From assembly GCA_029204225.1 (NCBI GenBank), contig CM055111.1, positions 15,281,443 through 15,345,442 of the forward strand: a stretch of DNA of 64,000 nt. Reading direction: 5' to 3'. The DNA comes from Diphasiastrum complanatum. Its lineage: Eukaryota; Streptophyta; Lycopodiopsida; Lycopodiales; Lycopodiaceae. How positions within the stretch are numbered: position 1 is the stretch's first letter; each line of letters begins with the position of its first letter. The notes beneath the pieces were generated by a model. That model saw only the letters and a program-made list of their open reading frames with translations, had not been told where the DNA came from and did not search any database. Position numbers and translations under genes: made by a program. Shown here piece by piece: positions 61,354 to 64,000 of the stretch.

Positions 61354-61874
61354 TTGTGGCTCTATTGTTTTAGTTTCAGTAGTTTGTCTCTAGCAGTCGG
61401 TCTACCATTGTACTCAGATGATTTTTCACATTATATACAGTGTTTGGCCTACATTATTTGCTGCACATTGTGCGTATGTCGCTCTGTACATGTGATGCTT
61501 TATTTTATGTTGAAGAATTCTATGTGCGTGTGTGAATCCTATTTTCATTTAATTTCGTTTGAAGTGAATGCTAGCTTCACATATATGCACCTACATCATG
61601 AGCACAGCAATCACCCCTACACCCCAAACGACATTGAATAAACACATGTAATACATCTGCATTTAAAAAAATTACAAACATTGCATCTTACATGACCAGG
61701 CTCGCGTTGCACAAAAAACAACTATGTATATATTCAACCGTTGTATCAGGATAACATCACATATACTGTCATTTTTTTAAGCAGCCATCTAGTTATTTGC
61801 TGCACCATAAACTGTCGAAAACTACATAGCAATAGTCCGCCACATACGGGTGGACCTCATCTTCTAAACATCCC
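61354..61874. other. Intergenic gap between the two convergent hAT ORFs
   Basis: AT-rich, probably holding both 3' UTRs. No further coding sequence recognised. Confidence 0.5.
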
Positions 61875-62240
61875 TCACTGATCCTCCACCGACTCCTCGC
61901 CCTCGTCTGGTGCATTGTTTTGTCGCTCTTGCTCCGCCTCCCGGTTAGCCCGAGCTGCCTCCTGGTTAGCCCGACGTCTGGCCGCCCTTTCCCTGACCAT
62001 GATGAGCTGTCGTCGTGTGAAATTCATTCCGATCTGCTCATCCAGATCCAGCTCGACAGCGGGGACAGGATCCACAGCGGGGGCGGGTGGCTCCGGTTCC
62101 GGATTTCTCTGTCGAGTCTGTCGCAGCATCTCTCGGATATCTGCCTCTTGCTTCCGATGCCTCTCGTTGTGCCTTCGGATATCTTCCTCAAGCTTTCTCC
62201 TGGCTTCGCCCTCGGGCTTCGGTGGTATTCGCTCAGCCAT
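61875..62240 (-). CDS. Convergent 121-aa charged ORF inside hAT copy 2
   Basis: ATG at 62240 (MAERIPPKPEGEARRKLEED), stop at 61875. Very rich in Arg, Glu and Ala with a predicted coiled-coil look (RRKLEEDIRRHNERHRKQEAD). A Pro/Val-rich middle (PEPPAPAVDPVPAVELDLDE) and a second basic/acidic helix (RERAARRRANQEAARANREA) follow. No family recognised. The frame is uninterrupted, and is also open 14 codons upstream. Its G+C-rich, coding-like composition contrasts with the AT-rich gap beside it. It lies between the transposase and the right terminal array, so it belongs to the element. Role unknown; an accessory transposition protein is one possibility. Confidence 0.55.
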   Translation of the reverse strand: MAERIPPKPEGEARRKLEEDIRRHNERHRKQEADIREMLRQTRQRNPEPEPPAPAVDPVPAVELDLDEQIGMNFTRRQLIMVRERAARRRANQEAARANREAEQERQNNAPDEGEESVEDQ

Positions 62241-62400
62241 CTCGATCGACCTTCTCCTCACAGCACCCTGATCCTTGAACACCCTCTCACAGCACCCTGG
62301 CTCTCAAACAGCCTCTCACAGCCTGTCACCGGCTCTCGCTTGCTCTCTCACTGTCTATCACTAGCCCTCTCACAGCCTCTGAAAATGCCGACCACAATGG
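62241..62400 (-). promoter_or_regulatory. Repetitive leader of the convergent ORF
   Basis: Four to five copies of CTCTCACAGC(A/C)C-like motifs (in + orientation) upstream of the ATG at 62240. No defined promoter element recognised. Confidence 0.35.
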
Positions 62401-62460
62401 CATTGTGAGTGCCTATTTATCCCCACAGCCTGATCGGCCATGTGGATCCCCATCATCCCT

Positions 62461-62640
62461 CCATGTGCCTCCGTACCTGCCCCCATGTGATGCTCCCCCC
62501 TGTGTTGGTCTCCCATTGGGCCCATGGTCTGCTCACCCACAATGCCCATGTGCCTCTGTACTTGCCCCCATGTGATGCTACCCCCCTGTGTTGGTCTCCC
62601 ATTGGCCCCTCGGTCTGCTCACTCGTAGTGCCCATGTGCC
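62461..62640. repeat. 85-bp tandem duplication in the hAT right subterminal region
   Basis: Units start CCATGTGCCT at 62461 and 62546, with a partial third at 62632. Shared blocks: CCCCATGTGATGCT, CTGTGTTGGTCTCCCATTGG, GGTCTGCTCAC. May be the promoter or a transposase-binding zone. Confidence 0.85.
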
Positions 62641-62889
62641 ATTGCAACAGTCCCCTGCATCATGTACTGTACCCTCTTTTTTTACACCCAGAACCCCCTC
62701 TTTTTACTTTTTTTTGTCCTTTTTTGGTAGTTAATATGCAAAAAAAAATTACTAAAAATATATTAAAAAATAAAAAAAAATATTAAAAATGGTACCGTCC
62801 TGGTACCGCGGATCCCAGGGCGGTACCGTACCGGCGGTACCACTGATATGGTACCGGCGGTACCATACCAGCGGTACCAGAGGGTACTA

Positions 62890-62891
<2 letters not shown>

Positions 62892-62926
<35 letters not shown>
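62892..62926. repeat. (AT)n at the right end of hAT copy 2
   Basis: About 35 bp of AT immediately after the terminal CTATG; presumed insertion target. Confidence 0.92.
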
Positions 62927-62929
<3 letters not shown>

Positions 62930-63948
62930 AAGGAAGTGGATGGCGGACGCAGATACGTCCAATTTTTTTCAAATTTCTTTTTTTTCAAAAAAAAAAAAAA
63001 AATACAGGCACCTGCCTACATTGCCCCCCATCCCAAAAGCAAAATAAAAACAATTTATGGCCCCTGTTTTTCCCTCGGAATTAATTATCAGAGGGTGACT
63101 GTCACCCACCTGCCCCCTCCTGTTAAAAAATAGGAAAACAGTATCGAAAAAATTTCCAAAAAAATTTGCAAAAATATTTGCAACATACCTAACCACTGGG
63201 CCATGCCTCTCATAACCTCAGTATTACTAAACAACCATGGCGAGTGAGCAGTTCATAAATTATTACGAACCTTCATTGGGAACTAAGCTCCAAAAAAGCG
63301 GCAAAGAAAGATCTGAGAGTGGTTTCGAGTGAATGTTTGTATGGCAAACATATTACTGCCCCAAGGTTTAGAAGTGAATGCTCGCCAGAGGATTGGGGAA
63401 AGGTGAACGCTCACCAGAAGAGTGACAAGTCTCAGGAGCAGAAGTCTCTGGGGGAAATTAGGGCTCACCAGAAGAGTGACAAGCTATACACTACTGTGAC
63501 TCGGTTTAGGGGATCGGTTTCTTCCCGGATGAACTTCAACAGCTTACTAATTAGTTATGGCACTACTCCAGCTCGCTACAATACGATGTCGAAATTTACA
63601 GTACCTGCTCCACGAACCCCCGCGCCTGTGTTCCTGGACCATTAATACATTCTACGCAGGTTTAAGTGTATGCTGTACAAGTGCAGCTTTGATGTTGAAT
63701 CTGCACATACCTGTGGTGCAATGCCTACGACACAATGAGGACGTGGGTGGGGTTGATGATGTTTATGGATGATGATTATGCTTGTGGATTGTTTTGATGG
63801 TTATGGCTGTGGGGTTGTGGGTTTAGGGTGATTTGTTAGGGTTTGGGGTGTTGTGTTAACTGTGCCATTTGTTGGGGTGTCGGGTTTAGGGTCTTATGTT
63901 AAATGGTTGAACATGATGCATATGTTTTGAATGAGATGCAGATGTGCT

Positions 63949-63950
<2 letters not shown>
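62927..63950. other. Unassigned right flank
   Basis: A-rich tracts at 62985-63001. A 108-codon open frame (63319-63645) contains two copies of GCTCACCAGAAGAGTGACAA (63411 and 63461 regions), giving HQKSDK twice; no family recognised. 63790-63890 has scattered GGGTTTAGGG and GTTAGGGTTTGGG, similar to plant telomere units but not in tandem. Confidence 0.4.

Positions 63951-64000
<50 letters not shown>
63951..64000. repeat. (CT)n microsatellite running off the window
   Basis: 50 bp of uninterrupted CT to the last base. Confidence 0.93.

Larger units (their letters stand above)
56663..62891 (+). mobile_element. hAT copy 2, 6.2 kb, nearly complete, two ORFs
   Basis: Left end CATAGGTCCCGCGG, right end (complement) CATAGTACCCTCTGG; both abut (AT)n, consistent with an ATATATAT 8-bp duplication. 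Palindromic arrays of GGTACCG/CGGTACC and GGATCC sit just inside both ends (56667-56752 and 62790-62885). It encodes a four-exon transposase (57034-61353) and a convergent ORF (61875-62240). hAT assignment rests on the BED finger, DUF659-type core, C-terminal dimerisation block and CATAG ends. Confidence 0.88.

Noticed and set aside
63790-63890. Telomere-like GGGTTTAGGG motifs
   Set aside because: Only a few scattered, non-tandem units; not an interstitial telomere array.
46117-64000. Search for the missing C-terminal exons of the methyltransferase
   Set aside because: No match to the expected MSIELS...DVK or C-terminal YGF blocks was seen; the gene is taken to continue past the window.

Overview
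The window is plant nuclear DNA from a large, repeat-rich genome. The one host gene that I can read in detail is split into small exons (43 to 345 nt) separated by introns of up to about 15 kb, and the introns are filled with LTR retrotransposons (copia and Ty3/gypsy), LINE fragments, hAT and Stowaway-like DNA elements and long microsatellites. This suits a big-genome vascular plant such as a fern, gymnosperm or large-genome angiosperm. I cannot name the species from sequence alone.

Host genes. A carnosine N-methyltransferase-like (N2227/UPF0586 family, CARNMT1 homologue) gene runs on the + strand. Fourteen coding exons, from the start codon at 4482 to 46116, join with consistent splice phases into 422 codons. 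The SAM-binding motif is in exon 9 and the DTAHN and GPLLYHF blocks are in exons 13-14. The conserved C-terminal part is not found before 64000, so the gene very probably continues to the right. A short putative terminal exon of another gene may lie at 794-887.

Layout. 1-4481: upstream DNA with a 464-bp foldback element and an inverted-segment copia gag remnant. 4562-10378 (intron 1): mosaic of minus-strand gypsy and copia fragments. 14054-29061 (intron 6, about 15 kb): a hAT-type MITE with 8-bp target duplication, a full-length 6.4-kb Ty3/gypsy chromovirus with AG...CT long terminal repeats, a decayed copia element carrying another hAT MITE, a Stowaway-like MITE and a third hAT-type MITE. 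30877-39770 (intron 10): LTR and gypsy fragments, several LINE 3' ends in both orientations, and a copia gag. 46117-64000 (last visible intron or beyond): LTR fragments, a deleted 4.0-kb copia element nested in one hAT copy, and a 6.2-kb hAT copy arranged head-to-head with the first across an (AT)n tract.

The most unusual system is the hAT element at 56663-62891. It encodes a BED-finger/DUF659 transposase in four exons with a roughly 540-residue C-terminal extension carrying AT-hook-like motifs, plus a convergent 121-residue, highly charged second ORF on the other strand. Its ends carry palindromic GGTACCG arrays and abut (AT)n. Smaller hAT-type elements in the window share the CATAG-like ends but carry other short palindromic subterminal arrays (GGTTC, GGAACG, GGATCG).
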